A DNA stretch of 64,000 bases from contig OZ241745.1 in assembly GCA_965201115.1 (NCBI GenBank), forward strand, positions 1,736,001 to 1,800,000. The letters run 5' to 3'. Positions 1 to 8,822 of the stretch are shown here, piece after piece. Below the pieces are notes generated by a model, which saw nothing but the letters and a program-made list of their open reading frames with translations, made no database searches and was not told the origin of the DNA. The stretch comes from JANQOH01 sp965201115. GTDB taxonomy: Bacteria; Pseudomonadota; Alphaproteobacteria; UBA7887. Both the position numbers and the translations under genes were made by a program. The stretch's first letter is position 1; each line of letters starts with the position of its first letter.

Positions 1-832
1 TATGCTCCGTCGATTCGAGTTTCTCCTGTGTGGTTTCTGAATGGCGAATTTGGAACGCATTTCCCATCCGGGTAAGATTTGTCGCCTCCTGTTCCAGCCT
101 CTGCCGAAAACGAGAATTGCCCGCCCCCGACGCGCTATTCAGAAGACGATCGATACCCTTCTTCTTCCCCACGCCATCCAAAGTTTTTAGCCTCTCCCAC
201 GCATCCCATAGTTCGCGAAGCGATTCCCTTCGAACGACGGGGTTGGGATCGCGTATCTTGTGTACCGCCGCGTCGAGCATACGATCAAGTTCGACGTCAC
301 CTGTACGGAGGGGAGTCGAAGACAACTTTTCGCGTAGTACAGGCGGTACGATCCGCTCGATGGCGCCGGCGTCGGTCAGCTTATAAACGAGACCATTGCG
401 ACGGAAAATTCTATTGACTTTTTCGCAAAACTCCTCTTGGCCTGCACTATCTTCTGGATCGAAGGATAAGTGATGGTGGCCGTAATAAGAATGGAAGTCT
501 TTCTTTATCGGTTTACCAATATTCCGCCAGCAAAATTCCAGAATATCCAGAATATCGATTGTTCCTACCTCATCTTCCATCTCATCTGGATATTGCCACG
601 GCATCCGTTCCGGCAAGTCAGGAATCTCCGCCCGCATCGCCCGGTAAAACGCGATACGATCCGTGCCCACGGGACCGCGGCCGTCAGGGCATTGCTCGGG
701 ATAGGACGCGGCGAACGATCCGTCGTCGATTCGAGCGGAAACAAGCGCGAAGATACCTTTCCACGCCGTATCGCCGATTTCCTCAACGACGCGCTCGCGT
801 TCGCCCCGTTCCCGCTCGCTGAAGTACTTCAT
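1..832 (-). CDS. Unidentified protein, C-terminus beyond the window
   Basis: An open frame starts with ATG at 832 and stays open to the window edge, giving about 277 residues with no stop. It begins MKYFSERERGERERVV. It contains an SYYGHHHLSFD stretch, a 'RESLRELWDAWERLKTL' helix and an 'FQIRHSE' motif near the edge. A strong purine-rich ribosome site (GGAGGGGGG) precedes the ATG. The start lies 25 bases after the stop of the methyltransferase-HNH gene, so the two are probably co-transcribed. The opening FSERE and the RHSE motif recall proteins found in defence islands (AbiJ-type N-terminal modules), but this is only an impression. Function is unknown. Codon use and the good ribosome site make the gene itself credible. 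Confidence 0.75.
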   Translation of the reverse strand, partial: MKYFSERERGERERVVEEIGDTAWKGIFALVSARIDDGSFAASYPEQCPDGRGPVGTDRIAFYRAMRAEIPDLPERMPWQYPDEMEDEVGTIDILDILEFCWRNIGKPIKKDFHSYYGHHHLSFDPEDSAGQEEFCEKVNRIFRRNGLVYKLTDAGAIERIVPPVLREKLSSTPLRTGDVELDRMLDAAVHKIRDPNPVVRRESLRELWDAWERLKTLDGVGKKKGIDRLLNSASGAGNSRFRQRLEQEATNLTRMGNAFQIRHSETTQEKLESTEH

Positions 833-857
833 CGCTTTCACCCCCCTCCCCGCGTCT

Positions 858-2093
858 TCAAGAGCCGGCGGATGTTCTCTTGACGAAACCCTTGTCGGTC
901 AGCCGCACCAGCAGCTCCGCCTGGGAGCGCGTTCCCTTTATCGAATTGCAGCTGCCGCACAACAGCTGCAAATTGCTGACATGATCGGTTCCGTCTTTCG
1001 CGCGGGGGATAATGTGGTCGAACTGGAGATGCCGCATCGTGAAGTGCTCGCCGCAACCGGCGCAGTATCCGCCTTGCTCTCCGTACAGATATTTCTTGTT
1101 TTCCGGCGAATTGTATCTCGGTATCTTGCCCAGGTCGGTGCGTTTCGGGATGTCGGCGCGGTGCGCGCCCCGGAACATGAGGCCCAACTCGTTTTGCATG
1201 CGGGAACGAACCAGTTCGGCCGCTTTCGGGGAAATGTCTATCCCCGCCCATTGGCGGTTGACGCCTTCGGCGGCGATACAGGCGGTCGCGCAACCGCAGA
1301 AAGGGTCGAGAACCATGTGATCCTTGTGCGTCGAAACCTTGATAATGCGCTGTAGCAACGCCACCGGCTTTTGCGTTGGATAGCCGACGCGCTCCTTGTG
1401 GATGCGGCCGACCGGCGAGAACCCGGTCCACCAGCTCTCCGGAGCCTTGCCCCGCTTCATGTATTCGGCTATTCTGGCAGAGTCCAGCTCGCCGCCGATG
1501 CCGCCGCCGTCTTGGGTATTGAGCTTCTTGTACGGAACGCGGACAGCGTCGCGATTGAATATGTTGTCCTTTCCGGCGGCGTAAAAAAGCAAAATGTCGT
1601 GTTTGCGCGGAAAGTGCTTCCGCGCGTTTCCCGGCCCGGTATAGCACCACGCGATTTCGTTGCGGAAGTTCGCCTTCCCGAAAACGGCGTCCATCAACAG
1701 CTTCAGGTAGTGGGACGCGGTCGGGTCGCAGTGGAGCCAGACGCTGGCGGTCGGCTTGAGCAACCGCTTCATCTCCATGATCCGCACGGCCATGTAGGTC
1801 AGATAACTCGCCATCGAATCGCCGTTGACCTGCCGCACCGCGCCGAGCAGCGCGTACAGGCTCGGATAATCGTGCTTTATCAACCCATGCCAAGCGATGT
1901 TGATGTCGGACAGACCCCACGTGTCCTTGAACTCCGCGCCGGCGGCCTCGCTGCCGATGGGCGCGGCATAGTCCGCGTTGCTGTTGAACGGCGGATCCAG
2001 GTAGATGAGATCCACGCTCTCGCTGTTCATGCCGCGCATGATATCGAGGTTGTCGCCGGTCCAGATCGTCTGGTTGGTCCAGTTCGGCTGCAT
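858..2093 (-). CDS. DNA methyltransferase (N6/N4 class) fused to HNH nuclease domain
   Basis: The 411-residue product probably methylates adenine or cytosine amino groups in DNA. Residues 1-300 form a beta-class methyltransferase: the catalytic DPPF motif is at 33-36, followed by a target-recognition region, then TQKP at 240-243 and the S-adenosylmethionine-binding DPFCGCAT at 263-270. Residues 340-390 form an HNH-type zinc module with C344-x2-C347, H360 and C379-x2-C382. The start at 2093 is chosen because GGAG lies six bases upstream and MQPNWTNQTIW begins the fold directly. A longer frame reaches back to 2336 but enters the insertion-sequence end. It could be a self-contained restriction-modification protein or a phage-type methylase. 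The downstream unidentified gene is probably co-expressed. Confidence 0.88.
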   Translation of the reverse strand: MQPNWTNQTIWTGDNLDIMRGMNSESVDLIYLDPPFNSNADYAAPIGSEAAGAEFKDTWGLSDINIAWHGLIKHDYPSLYALLGAVRQVNGDSMASYLTYMAVRIMEMKRLLKPTASVWLHCDPTASHYLKLLMDAVFGKANFRNEIAWCYTGPGNARKHFPRKHDILLFYAAGKDNIFNRDAVRVPYKKLNTQDGGGIGGELDSARIAEYMKRGKAPESWWTGFSPVGRIHKERVGYPTQKPVALLQRIIKVSTHKDHMVLDPFCGCATACIAAEGVNRQWAGIDISPKAAELVRSRMQNELGLMFRGAHRADIPKRTDLGKIPRYNSPENKKYLYGEQGGYCAGCGEHFTMRHLQFDHIIPRAKDGTDHVSNLQLLCGSCNSIKGTRSQAELLVRLTDKGFVKRTSAGS

Positions 2094-2179
2094 GGCCAGC
2101 TCCGTAAGCCGCGGGCGCCCGCCGCGCAACCGGCGGAACGCGAGTACGGGCGCATTGAACGGTACGGCAACTTGGCCTG

Positions 2180-2316
2180 TCAAGCCTCGCGCGGCGCACG
2201 ACAAGAAATTTTTCGCGGTCTGGCGGCGCGGCCGTCTCGGGCGTAGGCCGCCCCTGCGGCACAGCCCTTGGCGAGCGCCTTGTCGGGGTCGAGGATTCCG
2301 TCGATCGAACGGTAGT
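2180..2316 (-). pseudogene. C-terminal fragment of small gene split by the IS element
   Basis: Reading leftwards from the IS end, an open frame encodes YRSIDGILDPDKALAKG and about 28 further residues before a stop at 2180. It has no start of its own. It is in register with the start-containing fragment on the other side of the IS (3341-3471): TAC (Tyr) is found at both junctions. Joining them would give a protein of about 85-90 residues. The family is not recognised. Confidence 0.5.
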
Positions 2317-2341
2317 GCTCGAATAGCGAATCGCATGTACG
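2317..2341 (+). repeat. Left terminal inverted repeat of the IS
   Basis: This 25-bp end pairs with 3316-3340. The ten-base core TAGCGAATCG is identical in both ends. The outer GCTC and the inner ACG also match, with a few mismatches between. Confidence 0.75.
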
Positions 2342-2380
2342 TTTGGTATGATGTTTTCGGATCGGGTGGAGGCGCTTGTC

Positions 2381-3338
2381 ATGCAGAGCCGTGAATTTCG
2401 GGATTGGCTTGCGCGTGTGGACGCTCTTGGCGCTGCGCAGCGTCGCGAGGCGTTGGCTGTGCTCTTGGGCGTTCGGCGTCGTCTGCGTCTGTGGCGGCTG
2501 TCGAGCCTGGCGTGGACGAAGAGCGGCGCTGTCCGCGCTGCCGGGCCACGGGGCGGTGTCCATAGGCCGGGCGCGGGGTTTGCGGCGCTACCGATGCAAG
2601 GGCTGCGGTCGCACGTTCAACGCGGCGACGGGCGCGCCGCTGTCGGGTTGGCGCCGCAAGGAGCGGTGGCTTTCGTTCGGCGCGTCGCTTTCCGAGGGGG
2701 AGACGGTGCGGGCGTCGGCTGCGCGCTGCGGCGTTGCGGTGTCGACGGCGTTTCGTTGGCGTCACCGGTTTTTGCGGGCGGTGGAGAAGACGCCGAAGAA
2801 GTTGCGGGGGATCGTCGAGGCGGACGAGACATTCGTTCTGCGCAGTCGCAAGGGGGCGCGGAAACTCGACCGCAAGCCGCGTCGTCGCGGCGGCAAGGCG
2901 ACCAGCCGCGGCTTGTCGCGCGAGCAGGTTCCGGTCCTTGTGGCCGCCGACCGCGGCGGCGGCAATGCGAGCGCGGCGCTGCCCACGGTGAGCGCCGATG
3001 CGCTCAAGAAGGCGCTTGGGCCGGTCATTGAGACCGACATTGTGCCGGTGTCCGACGCCAACCGCGCGTATCGGCCATGCGCCGCGGCGCTCGGCGTGCG
3101 TCATGAGGCGCTCAACATGAGCGCCGGCGAGCGGGTGCGCGACGCCTTCCATATTCAGACCGTCAACAACCGTCACAGCCGGCTGAAGGGCTTCCTGCGC
3201 GGCTTTCGCGGCATTGTGACATAGTATCTCGACAGCTATCTGCGGCGGTTCCACCTCATCGGACTCGCCGCACACGCGTCGCCAAGGGCGTGCCTGACCG
3301 CCGCAATGAACACCGCGTATATACGATTCGCTAGTTGA
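2381..3338 (+). pseudogene. IS1595-family transposase, frameshifted and with internal stop
   Basis: The N-terminus (MQSREFRDWLARVDALGAAQ) is in one frame. A short second segment (DEERRCPRCRATGRCP) with the zinc-ribbon CPRC pair is in another. From about 2560 onward a third frame carries LRRYRCKGCGRTFNA, the FRWRHRFL helix, ADET, DANRAYRP and HIQTVNNRHSRLKG, typical of IS1595 catalytic cores. This third frame meets a TAG at 3222-3224 exactly where related proteins continue; the sequence after the stop (YLDSYLRRFHLIGL) still looks like the family C-terminus. Two frameshifts and one nonsense codon therefore separate it from a working gene. Confidence 0.85.
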
Positions 3339-3340
3339 GC
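3316..3340 (-). repeat. Right terminal inverted repeat of the IS
   Basis: This is the partner of 2317-2341. On the minus strand it reads GCTC, three variable bases, TAGCGAATCG, then a short A/T-rich stretch ending ACG. Confidence 0.75.
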
Positions 3341-3471
3341 CAAGCGTAACGAATGGCCACGGTGGCCGAGTTCACGAACGCGTCGACCTCGGGGTCCGGG
3401 AGGTTCGTATCGTCGCCGAGAATACGGCGCCGTTCGTTATCGAGCCAAACCCTGGTTTCTGTGTTGTTCAT
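3341..3471 (-). pseudogene. N-terminal fragment of small gene split by the IS element
   Basis: An ATG at 3471 opens a frame of 43 host residues (MNNTETRVWLDNERRRILGD ... SATVAIRY) that then runs into the right IS end and meets a TAG there. The start lies 12 bases after the stop of the D12 methylase, so it was the second gene of that operon. The matching tail is at 2180-2316. The family is unknown; the acidic and charged composition and the position suggest a small phage-like accessory protein. Confidence 0.5.
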
Positions 3472-3483
3472 GGCAGCGCCGAG

Positions 3484-4392
3484 TCAGAAATTCAGCCACA
3501 AGGATTCGCGGCGCGGTTTCCGCGCGGAATGGCACAGCCGCTCCGGAGCGTCGATGCGCCTCCAGCCGGCGTACAACTCGTCGTAAAGCGCGGTGCGATA
3601 GCCCGACAGTACGGCGCGGCCGCGGATGCGCCGCAACGTTGCCGCGAGCGCTTCGTGTTGCCTGTTCGTCATTTCATGGCCGTAGGCCGCCGCGTCGCCG
3701 CGCGCCGAATGTACGTAGGGCGGGTCGAGGTAAAACACGGTGTCGGCGGTGTCGTAGCGGCGGATGACGTCGAGCGCGGGCGCGTTTTCGATCTGGACCC
3801 GCTGGAAGCGCTGTGCGATCTCGGGCAGCGCCTCCACCGAACCGAGCCAGCGCGAGACCGCCCCCGCCATGCCCGCGCGCGACGTCAGCACGCAATGCGC
3901 CCAGCGCCCTTCGCTGCTCGTCTGCGCCAATCCGGTGCGCGTCTGCCGGGCGCGGACATAGAAGCGCCGCGCGCGCTCGAGCCGCGGCAAGCGCCGCGCC
4001 GGCGCGCAAGCGCGCATCAGTTCCTCGCGGGAGAACGGCGTCAGCCCGATCGCCCGCGCAAGCTCGGCCTCGCGGTCGCGGAGCGTGCGGAAGAAATTGA
4101 CCAGCTCGGAATCGACGTCGTTGTAGGTCTCCACCGGATACGGCGGCAGATTCATGAGAACGGCGGCCGACCCGCCGAACGCATCGCAGAAATGCCGGGC
4201 GTCGCGCGGGATATGCGGCAGGATGAAATCCAGATGGCTGTACTTCCCCCCGTACCAGCCGAACGCGAGCAGTTTGCCACGGCGGCGAAACGACGCGCGG
4301 GGCGCGACGCGGCGCCCGGAGCCCGAGGCGTTGGCTGCGGGCGTCTCCGCCCCGGGGAGGGCGCGTCCGAGAGGGAATTCGCTGTCGGCCAT
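3484..4392 (-). CDS. D12-class DNA adenine-N6 methylase
   Basis: This 302-residue Dam-like enzyme transfers a methyl group from S-adenosylmethionine to adenine N6. It shows the D12-class signatures: FGWYGGKYSHLDFILPHIP (SAM-binding PYxGGK-like motif, here WYGGKY), then FCDAFGGSAAVLMN, YNDVDSELVNFF and the catalytic DPPYVHS after VFYL. The start at 4392 (MADSEFPLG) follows GGGGATAACG; a longer frame to 4473 lacks a better ribosome site. It heads a minus-strand accessory block with the IS-split small gene and the methyltransferase-HNH gene. D12 methylases are common in phages and mobile islands. It may be an orphan methylase, since no cognate endonuclease is recognised. Confidence 0.9.
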   Translation of the reverse strand: MADSEFPLGRALPGAETPAANASGSGRRVAPRASFRRRGKLLAFGWYGGKYSHLDFILPHIPRDARHFCDAFGGSAAVLMNLPPYPVETYNDVDSELVNFFRTLRDREAELARAIGLTPFSREELMRACAPARRLPRLERARRFYVRARQTRTGLAQTSSEGRWAHCVLTSRAGMAGAVSRWLGSVEALPEIAQRFQRVQIENAPALDVIRRYDTADTVFYLDPPYVHSARGDAAAYGHEMTNRQHEALAATLRRIRGRAVLSGYRTALYDELYAGWRRIDAPERLCHSARKPRRESLWLNF

Positions 4393-4447
4393 CGTTATCC
4401 CCGGCAATGGGCCGCCGCGGCGGCGTTCGTTCGCCAAGCGTTCGCTT

Positions 4448-5584
4448 TTACCCGTCTCCGCGCGTCGGCGCAACCCCGTTCGCCGCGCCGGGCGCCTGAT
4501 CGGGGAACAGGCCCGCGAGGCCTGCGGCGGTCGCGGGGCAGACGCCGCGTTCGGTGATCAGACCGGTGACCAGGCGCGCCGGGGTGACGTCGAACGCGGG
4601 GTTCGCGACCGGGCTTCCGTCGGGCACGATGCGCACGCGCTCCAGGCGCCCGTCGGGCGCGCGGCCCGCCACTTCGGCCACTTCCTCCGGCCCGCGCTCC
4701 TCGATGGGAATGTCCGCGCGTCCGTCGGAGATCGTCCAGTCGACAGTGGTCGAAGGCAGCGCGACATAGAAGGGAACACCGTTGTCGCGCGCCGCGAGCG
4801 CCTTGAGATAGGTCCCGATCTTGTTCGCCACGTCGCCGGCCGCGGTGGTGCGGTCGGTCCCGACGATGCAGAGATCGACCATGCCGCGCTGCATGAGATG
4901 CCCGCCGGCGTTGTCGGCTATCACCGTGTGCGGCACGCCGTGATGGCCGAGCTCGAAAGCGGTGATGCCCGCGCCCTGGTTGCGCGGGCGCGTCTCGTCC
5001 ACCCACACATGGACGGGTATGCCCGCGTCGTGCGCCATGTAGATCGGCGCGGTGGCGGTGCCCCAATCGACGGTTGCGAGCCAGCCGGCGTTGCAGTGGG
5101 TGAGCACGTGGACGGGCTTGCCGGGCGGCTTGCGCGCGGCGGCGGAGCGGATCGGCGCCAGCCCGTGGCGGCCGATCGTGCGGCATATCGCTACGTCGTC
5201 GTCGCAGATCGCGCCCGCCCGCGCCCAAGCGGCCGCGGCGCGCCCGGCGGGCGGCAGCGGGCGGAGGAGCGCGCTCATGCCGTCGAGCGCCCAGCGCAGA
5301 TTCACCGCCGTCGGGCGCGTCGCGCGCAGCCGGGCGCGGGCGCTTTCGAGCGCGGCGTCGCTTGCGTCCGCGCGCATCGCGAGGGCGACGCCCCACGCCG
5401 CCGCCGCGCCGATGAGCGGCGCGCCGCGCACCTTCATCCCGCGGATGGCCGCGCAGATACCTGCAAGCGAATCGAGGCGCGCGACAACGAACTCGTGCGG
5501 CAGCCGCGTCTGATCGACGATCTCGACCGCGCCGCCCGATTCGGCCGCCGCGATGGCGCGGTACGCCTTGCCGCCCACCTTCAT
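4448..5584 (-). CDS. mtnA: S-methyl-5-thioribose-1-phosphate isomerase
   Basis: MtnA converts 5-methylthioribose-1-phosphate to 5-methylthioribulose-1-phosphate in methionine salvage. The 378-residue sequence matches the family throughout. It has IRGMKVRGAPLIGAAAAWG near the N-terminus, the catalytic cysteine in THCNAGWLAT, and the catalytic aspartate in GTDRTTAAGDVANKIGTY. It ends with ANPAFDVTPARLVTGLITE. No other salvage genes are next to it. It lies 55 bases upstream of the D12 methylase on the same strand, and this boundary probably marks where the core chromosome meets the accessory block. Confidence 0.96.
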   Translation of the reverse strand: MKVGGKAYRAIAAAESGGAVEIVDQTRLPHEFVVARLDSLAGICAAIRGMKVRGAPLIGAAAAWGVALAMRADASDAALESARARLRATRPTAVNLRWALDGMSALLRPLPPAGRAAAAWARAGAICDDDVAICRTIGRHGLAPIRSAAARKPPGKPVHVLTHCNAGWLATVDWGTATAPIYMAHDAGIPVHVWVDETRPRNQGAGITAFELGHHGVPHTVIADNAGGHLMQRGMVDLCIVGTDRTTAAGDVANKIGTYLKALAARDNGVPFYVALPSTTVDWTISDGRADIPIEERGPEEVAEVAGRAPDGRLERVRIVPDGSPVANPAFDVTPARLVTGLITERGVCPATAAGLAGLFPDQAPGAANGVAPTRGDG

Positions 5585-5660
5585 GCGCGCGCCTCTCTCG
5601 CCGCCCCGCCGGCGCCTTTCGCCGCGGGCGAAGCGCCCGGACGCCCGCGGCGCGCGCCGA

Positions 5661-6377
5661 TTATCCGCGGCCGATATACGGTTGGGTAACGGGCAGGATC
5701 ACGGCGCTGAGCATGTTCACGCTCGGGTCCATGCCCGCCATCGTTACGGCGGCCCTGCCGATGTCGGCGAGGGGGATCAGGCCCTCGCGGCCGGAGATGT
5801 GTTCGCGGCCGCGCCAGATGTCGGTGCCGACATTGCCGGGGTGGATAATGCTCGCGGCGATGCCGTGTTCGCGGCCGTCGAGCGCGAGCGAGCGGGTCAG
5901 CCCCTCCAGGCCGAACTTGCTTGCCGTGTAGGGCGCGGCGTTGGGGCGCGACATTTGCGCCGATATGCTGCCGATATTGATGATCCGCCCGGATTTTTGC
6001 GGGATCATGCGGCGGAACGCCGCGCGCGCGCAGAGGAACGCCCCGGTCAGGTTGACGTCGATGACCCGGCGCCACACGGCCGGGTCGAGCTCGTGGGTCG
6101 GCGCCGGCGCCGACATGCCGGCGTTGTTGACCAGTATGTCGATGCGCCCCTCGCGCGCGGCGACCGTGTCGAACAGCGCTTTCACCTGCGCCTCGTCGGT
6201 GACGTCGCAGACGAAGGGCTCCGCCCCGCCCGGTATGTTCCGCGCCGTTTCCTCCAGTTTCCCGCGCCGGCGCCCGGCGACGGTGACGCGCGCGCCGGCG
6301 GCGGCGAACGCCTCGGCGACGGCCTTGCCGATGCCGGTTCCGCCGCCGGTGACGATTGCGATCTTTCCTTCGAGCAT
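5661..6377 (-). CDS. Short-chain dehydrogenase/reductase
   Basis: This 238-residue NAD(P)-dependent SDR has TGGGTGIGK at residues 10-18 (cofactor binding), NNAG (ILVNNAGMSA), a catalytic serine in NIGSIS, and the YTASK catalytic pair. The start MLEGKIAIV at 6377 is preferred over an upstream ATG because the Rossmann strand begins right after it. The C-terminal half keeps the HPGNV segment. Substrate cannot be told. It is divergent from the PaaI thioesterase gene, about 50 bases away. Confidence 0.92.
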   Translation of the reverse strand: MLEGKIAIVTGGGTGIGKAVAEAFAAAGARVTVAGRRRGKLEETARNIPGGAEPFVCDVTDEAQVKALFDTVAAREGRIDILVNNAGMSAPAPTHELDPAVWRRVIDVNLTGAFLCARAAFRRMIPQKSGRIINIGSISAQMSRPNAAPYTASKFGLEGLTRSLALDGREHGIAASIIHPGNVGTDIWRGREHISGREGLIPLADIGRAAVTMAGMDPSVNMLSAVILPVTQPYIGRG

Positions 6378-6426
6378 GGTCGCGCCTCCCTTGCGCGCGG
6401 CGCGGGTTTCGCGTATCGCGCGCCGT

Positions 6427-6900
6427 ATGCCGATGGCCGCCGACCCTTTCGCCCTGGCCCGCCCGCCGGGCGGCTTCAAGCTCTACGACGCCCGCGACGG
6501 GCGCTTCAGCGCGGCGCTGGGGCCGTATTTCGTCAAGGGCCGCGGAACGGAACTGACGATGGGCCTCCGGATACTCGATTGGCGCGCCAACCGCAACGGA
6601 GTCGCGCATGGCGGCGCGCTGATGGCGTTTGCCGACACGCTTTGCGGCAATATCGCGGCGCGCGCGGCGGACTATCCGTCGGCCACCGTTTCGCTGCACA
6701 GCAGCTTTCTGCGGCCCATTCCGCTCGGCGCGTGGGTAGAGGGCCGGGCGCGGGCGCTCAGGGCCGGCCGGCGCTGCATATTCATGCGCGCCGAACTCAC
6801 CGCCGACGGCGCTCTCGCCTTTACCGCCGAAGGCGTCTGGCAACGCATCGATCCGCGCCCCGCCGGGCGGGCGGCGCGAGAGCAAGGGGAGCAACCATGA
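6427..6900 (+). CDS. PaaI-family hotdog thioesterase
   Basis: This 157-residue protein is a single hotdog fold, likely hydrolysing an acyl-CoA thioester. The signature NGVAHGGALMAFADTLCG matches the PaaI-type pattern (HGG followed by the long helix). SLHSSFLRPIPLGAWVEG forms the central strands. The stop overlaps the start of the NIPSNAP gene (ATGA), so the two are translationally coupled. Start is 6427, or 6433 (second Met). Confidence 0.88.
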   Translation: MPMAADPFALARPPGGFKLYDARDGRFSAALGPYFVKGRGTELTMGLRILDWRANRNGVAHGGALMAFADTLCGNIAARAADYPSATVSLHSSFLRPIPLGAWVEGRARALRAGRRCIFMRAELTADGALAFTAEGVWQRIDPRPAGRAAREQGEQP

Positions 6901-7535
6901 TCCATCAACTGCGCATCTACACCTGCCGGCCCGGTACGGTCGGCAAGGTGCTCGAGGCCAGCGGCACGGTCGCCCGCCGCATTCGCGAGGGCGACCGGTA
7001 CGGCGTGCTCGAAGGGCACTTTTCGACCGAAATGGGGGCGCTCAACCGGTATGTGCATCTCTGGCGCTACGACAGCATGGCCGAAATGGCGCGGCTGCGC
7101 GCGGAGCTCGCCGCGCTCGACGCCTGGCGGACGGAATACGTTCCGCTGATTCGCCCCCATCTGATCGACCAGAACGTGCGCATTCTGAGCCCCGTGCGCG
7201 AGATGAAGACGGCCGAAGGGGAGGCCAATATCTACGAGCTCCGCATCTACCGCCTCGGGCCGGGCAAGGCGGCGCAGTGGGCGCAAGCGATGGCCGAAGC
7301 CATGCCGGCGCGCGAGAAATACTCGCCCAATATCGGCCTGTGGGTGTCGCAGCTGCCCGACCCGAACGAGGTGGTGCATCTGTGGGCGTATCGGGACTTC
7401 AAGGCGCGCATGGAGGCGCGCCGCGCGTCGCAGGCGGACCCGGAGTGGAAGGCGTTTCTCGACGCCAACGTCTCCGCGCTCGAAACGATGAGCTCGACGC
7501 TGCTGCTGCCCTCCCCCTGGTCGCCGCGGAAATAG
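6897..7535 (+). CDS. NIPSNAP-family protein with two domains
   Basis: This 212-residue protein carries two successive NIPSNAP (dimeric alpha-beta barrel) modules: MIHQLRIYTCRPGTVGKVLE ... VHLWRYDS, and IYELRIYRLGPGKAAQWA ... VVHLWAYRDF. The paired 'ELRIY' and 'HLW.Y' motifs are diagnostic. Bacterial members often sit beside catabolic or thioesterase genes, as here, but the reaction is unknown. It is coupled to the thioesterase by an ATGA overlap. Confidence 0.9.
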   Translation: MIHQLRIYTCRPGTVGKVLEASGTVARRIREGDRYGVLEGHFSTEMGALNRYVHLWRYDSMAEMARLRAELAALDAWRTEYVPLIRPHLIDQNVRILSPVREMKTAEGEANIYELRIYRLGPGKAAQWAQAMAEAMPAREKYSPNIGLWVSQLPDPNEVVHLWAYRDFKARMEARRASQADPEWKAFLDANVSALETMSSTLLLPSPWSPRK

Positions 7536-7556
7536 GCGCGGCGCGGGGCGGCGCCG

Positions 7557-8816
7557 ATGCGCGGGGCGCGCGCGCCGGCATTGGCGGGCGCGTTCGGGCT
7601 CGCCGCGGCGGCGCTCGCCGCGCCGGCGCCCGCCGCCGGCCCGTGGGCGGAGCCCGCCATCGCGGAGGCGTCGGCGCGCGCGGAGTTCGAGGGCCGGGGC
7701 TTCGTTCGCGCGCCGCGGTTCCCCGGCCAGCGCCGCCACGGCGCGTCGCTGGCGCTCGAACCCGAGTTCTACGTCGAGTGGGACGACTACACATCGCTCG
7801 CCTTCGAGCCGTACCTCCGCCTCGACAGCGCCGACGGCGAACGCGCGCACGGCGACATTCGCGAACTCTACCTGCGCATCGTGCGCGACGGTTGGGAGTT
7901 GGGAGTCGGCGTCGGCAAGGTGTTCTGGGGCACGATCGAATCGGCCCATCTCGTGGACATCGTAAACCAGACCGACCTCGTGGAAGACATCGATCTGGAA
8001 GACAAGCTCGGCCAGCCGATGGCCAATCTGACGTTGATACGCGACTGGGGCTATCTCGATCTGATCTGGATGCCGTATTTCCGCGAGCGCACGTTCGCCG
8101 GGCGCGGCGGGCGGCTTCGCGGCGCGCTGCCGGCCGGCGGCGCGCCGGCGCGCTACGAATCCGGGGCCGGGCGCCGGCATGCGGATATCGCCGCGCGCTA
8201 TTCCAACAGTTTCGGCGCCTGGGACGCGGGCCTCCATTATTTCCGCGGCACTTCGCGCGAGCCGTCTTTCGTTCCCGTCCTGGCCGGCGGCGCGCCCGCG
8301 CTGGCGCCGTACTACGAGATCATCGATCAAGCGGGCCTTGACGCGCAGTACACGACCGGCGCGCAATTGTGGAAGCTGGAGGCGCTGTATCGGCGCGGGC
8401 AGCGGGACCGGCGCGGCGCGGAGCGCGACTACGCCGCGTTCGCCGGCGGCCTCGAATATACGTTCTACGGTCTCTTCGAGGGTTCGGAAGCGTTGGGCGG
8501 CGCCGATTTCGGCCTGCTGGCGGAGTATCTGCGCGACAGCCGCGGCGCCGCGGCGCCGGGCGCTTTCCAAAACGACGTTTTCGTGGGCGGGCGCCTTGCG
8601 CTCAACGACGCGCAGGATACAGCGGCGCTCGCCGGCGTTATCTGCGACCTCGCGCACGGCACGCGGCTGTTCAGCCTCGAGGCCGGCCGGCGGATCGGCG
8701 AGAATTTCCGGTTGACCGTCGAGGCGCGGCTCTTCTCGAACGTCGCCGCCCGCGACGCGGTTGGCGATTTCCGCGACGACGATTTCGTGCGCGTCGCGCT
8801 CGAGCGGTTCTTTTAG
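7557..8816 (+). CDS. Outer-membrane beta-barrel protein (porin-like)
   Basis: This 419-residue exported protein has a typical signal peptide (MRGARAPALAGAFGLAAAAL, cleavage near AAG). The mature part alternates hydrophobic and polar residues, rich in aromatic and acidic ones, and ends in Phe (VRVALERFF), the usual signal for outer-membrane assembly. GVGKVFWGTIESAHLVDIVN resembles a conserved stretch in uncharacterised proteobacterial barrels. It follows the NIPSNAP gene by 21 bases and may take up the substrate of that gene cluster. A hairpin-rich repeat begins seven bases after its stop. Confidence 0.8.
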   Translation: MRGARAPALAGAFGLAAAALAAPAPAAGPWAEPAIAEASARAEFEGRGFVRAPRFPGQRRHGASLALEPEFYVEWDDYTSLAFEPYLRLDSADGERAHGDIRELYLRIVRDGWELGVGVGKVFWGTIESAHLVDIVNQTDLVEDIDLEDKLGQPMANLTLIRDWGYLDLIWMPYFRERTFAGRGGRLRGALPAGGAPARYESGAGRRHADIAARYSNSFGAWDAGLHYFRGTSREPSFVPVLAGGAPALAPYYEIIDQAGLDAQYTTGAQLWKLEALYRRGQRDRRGAERDYAAFAGGLEYTFYGLFEGSEALGGADFGLLAEYLRDSRGAAAPGAFQNDVFVGGRLALNDAQDTAALAGVICDLAHGTRLFSLEAGRRIGENFRLTVEARLFSNVAARDAVGDFRDDDFVRVALERFF

Positions 8817-8822
8817 GCAAAC

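Larger units (their letters stand above)
2317..3340 (+). mobile_element. Decayed IS1595-family insertion sequence
   Basis: The element of about 1024 bp is bounded by imperfect 25-bp inverted repeats at 2317-2341 and 3316-3340 that share the core TAGCGAATCG. It carries one IS1595-type transposase reading frame that is broken by frameshifts and a stop. The flanking octamers match only partly (TACGCTTG against TACCGTTC on the minus strand, five of eight), consistent with an old insertion whose target duplication has decayed. No intact transposase is present, so it cannot move by itself. Confidence 0.8.

Noticed and set aside
2094..2336. N-terminal extension of the methyltransferase to 2336
   Set aside because: The extension lacks homology, enters the IS end and is Arg-rich; the ribosome site is at 2093.
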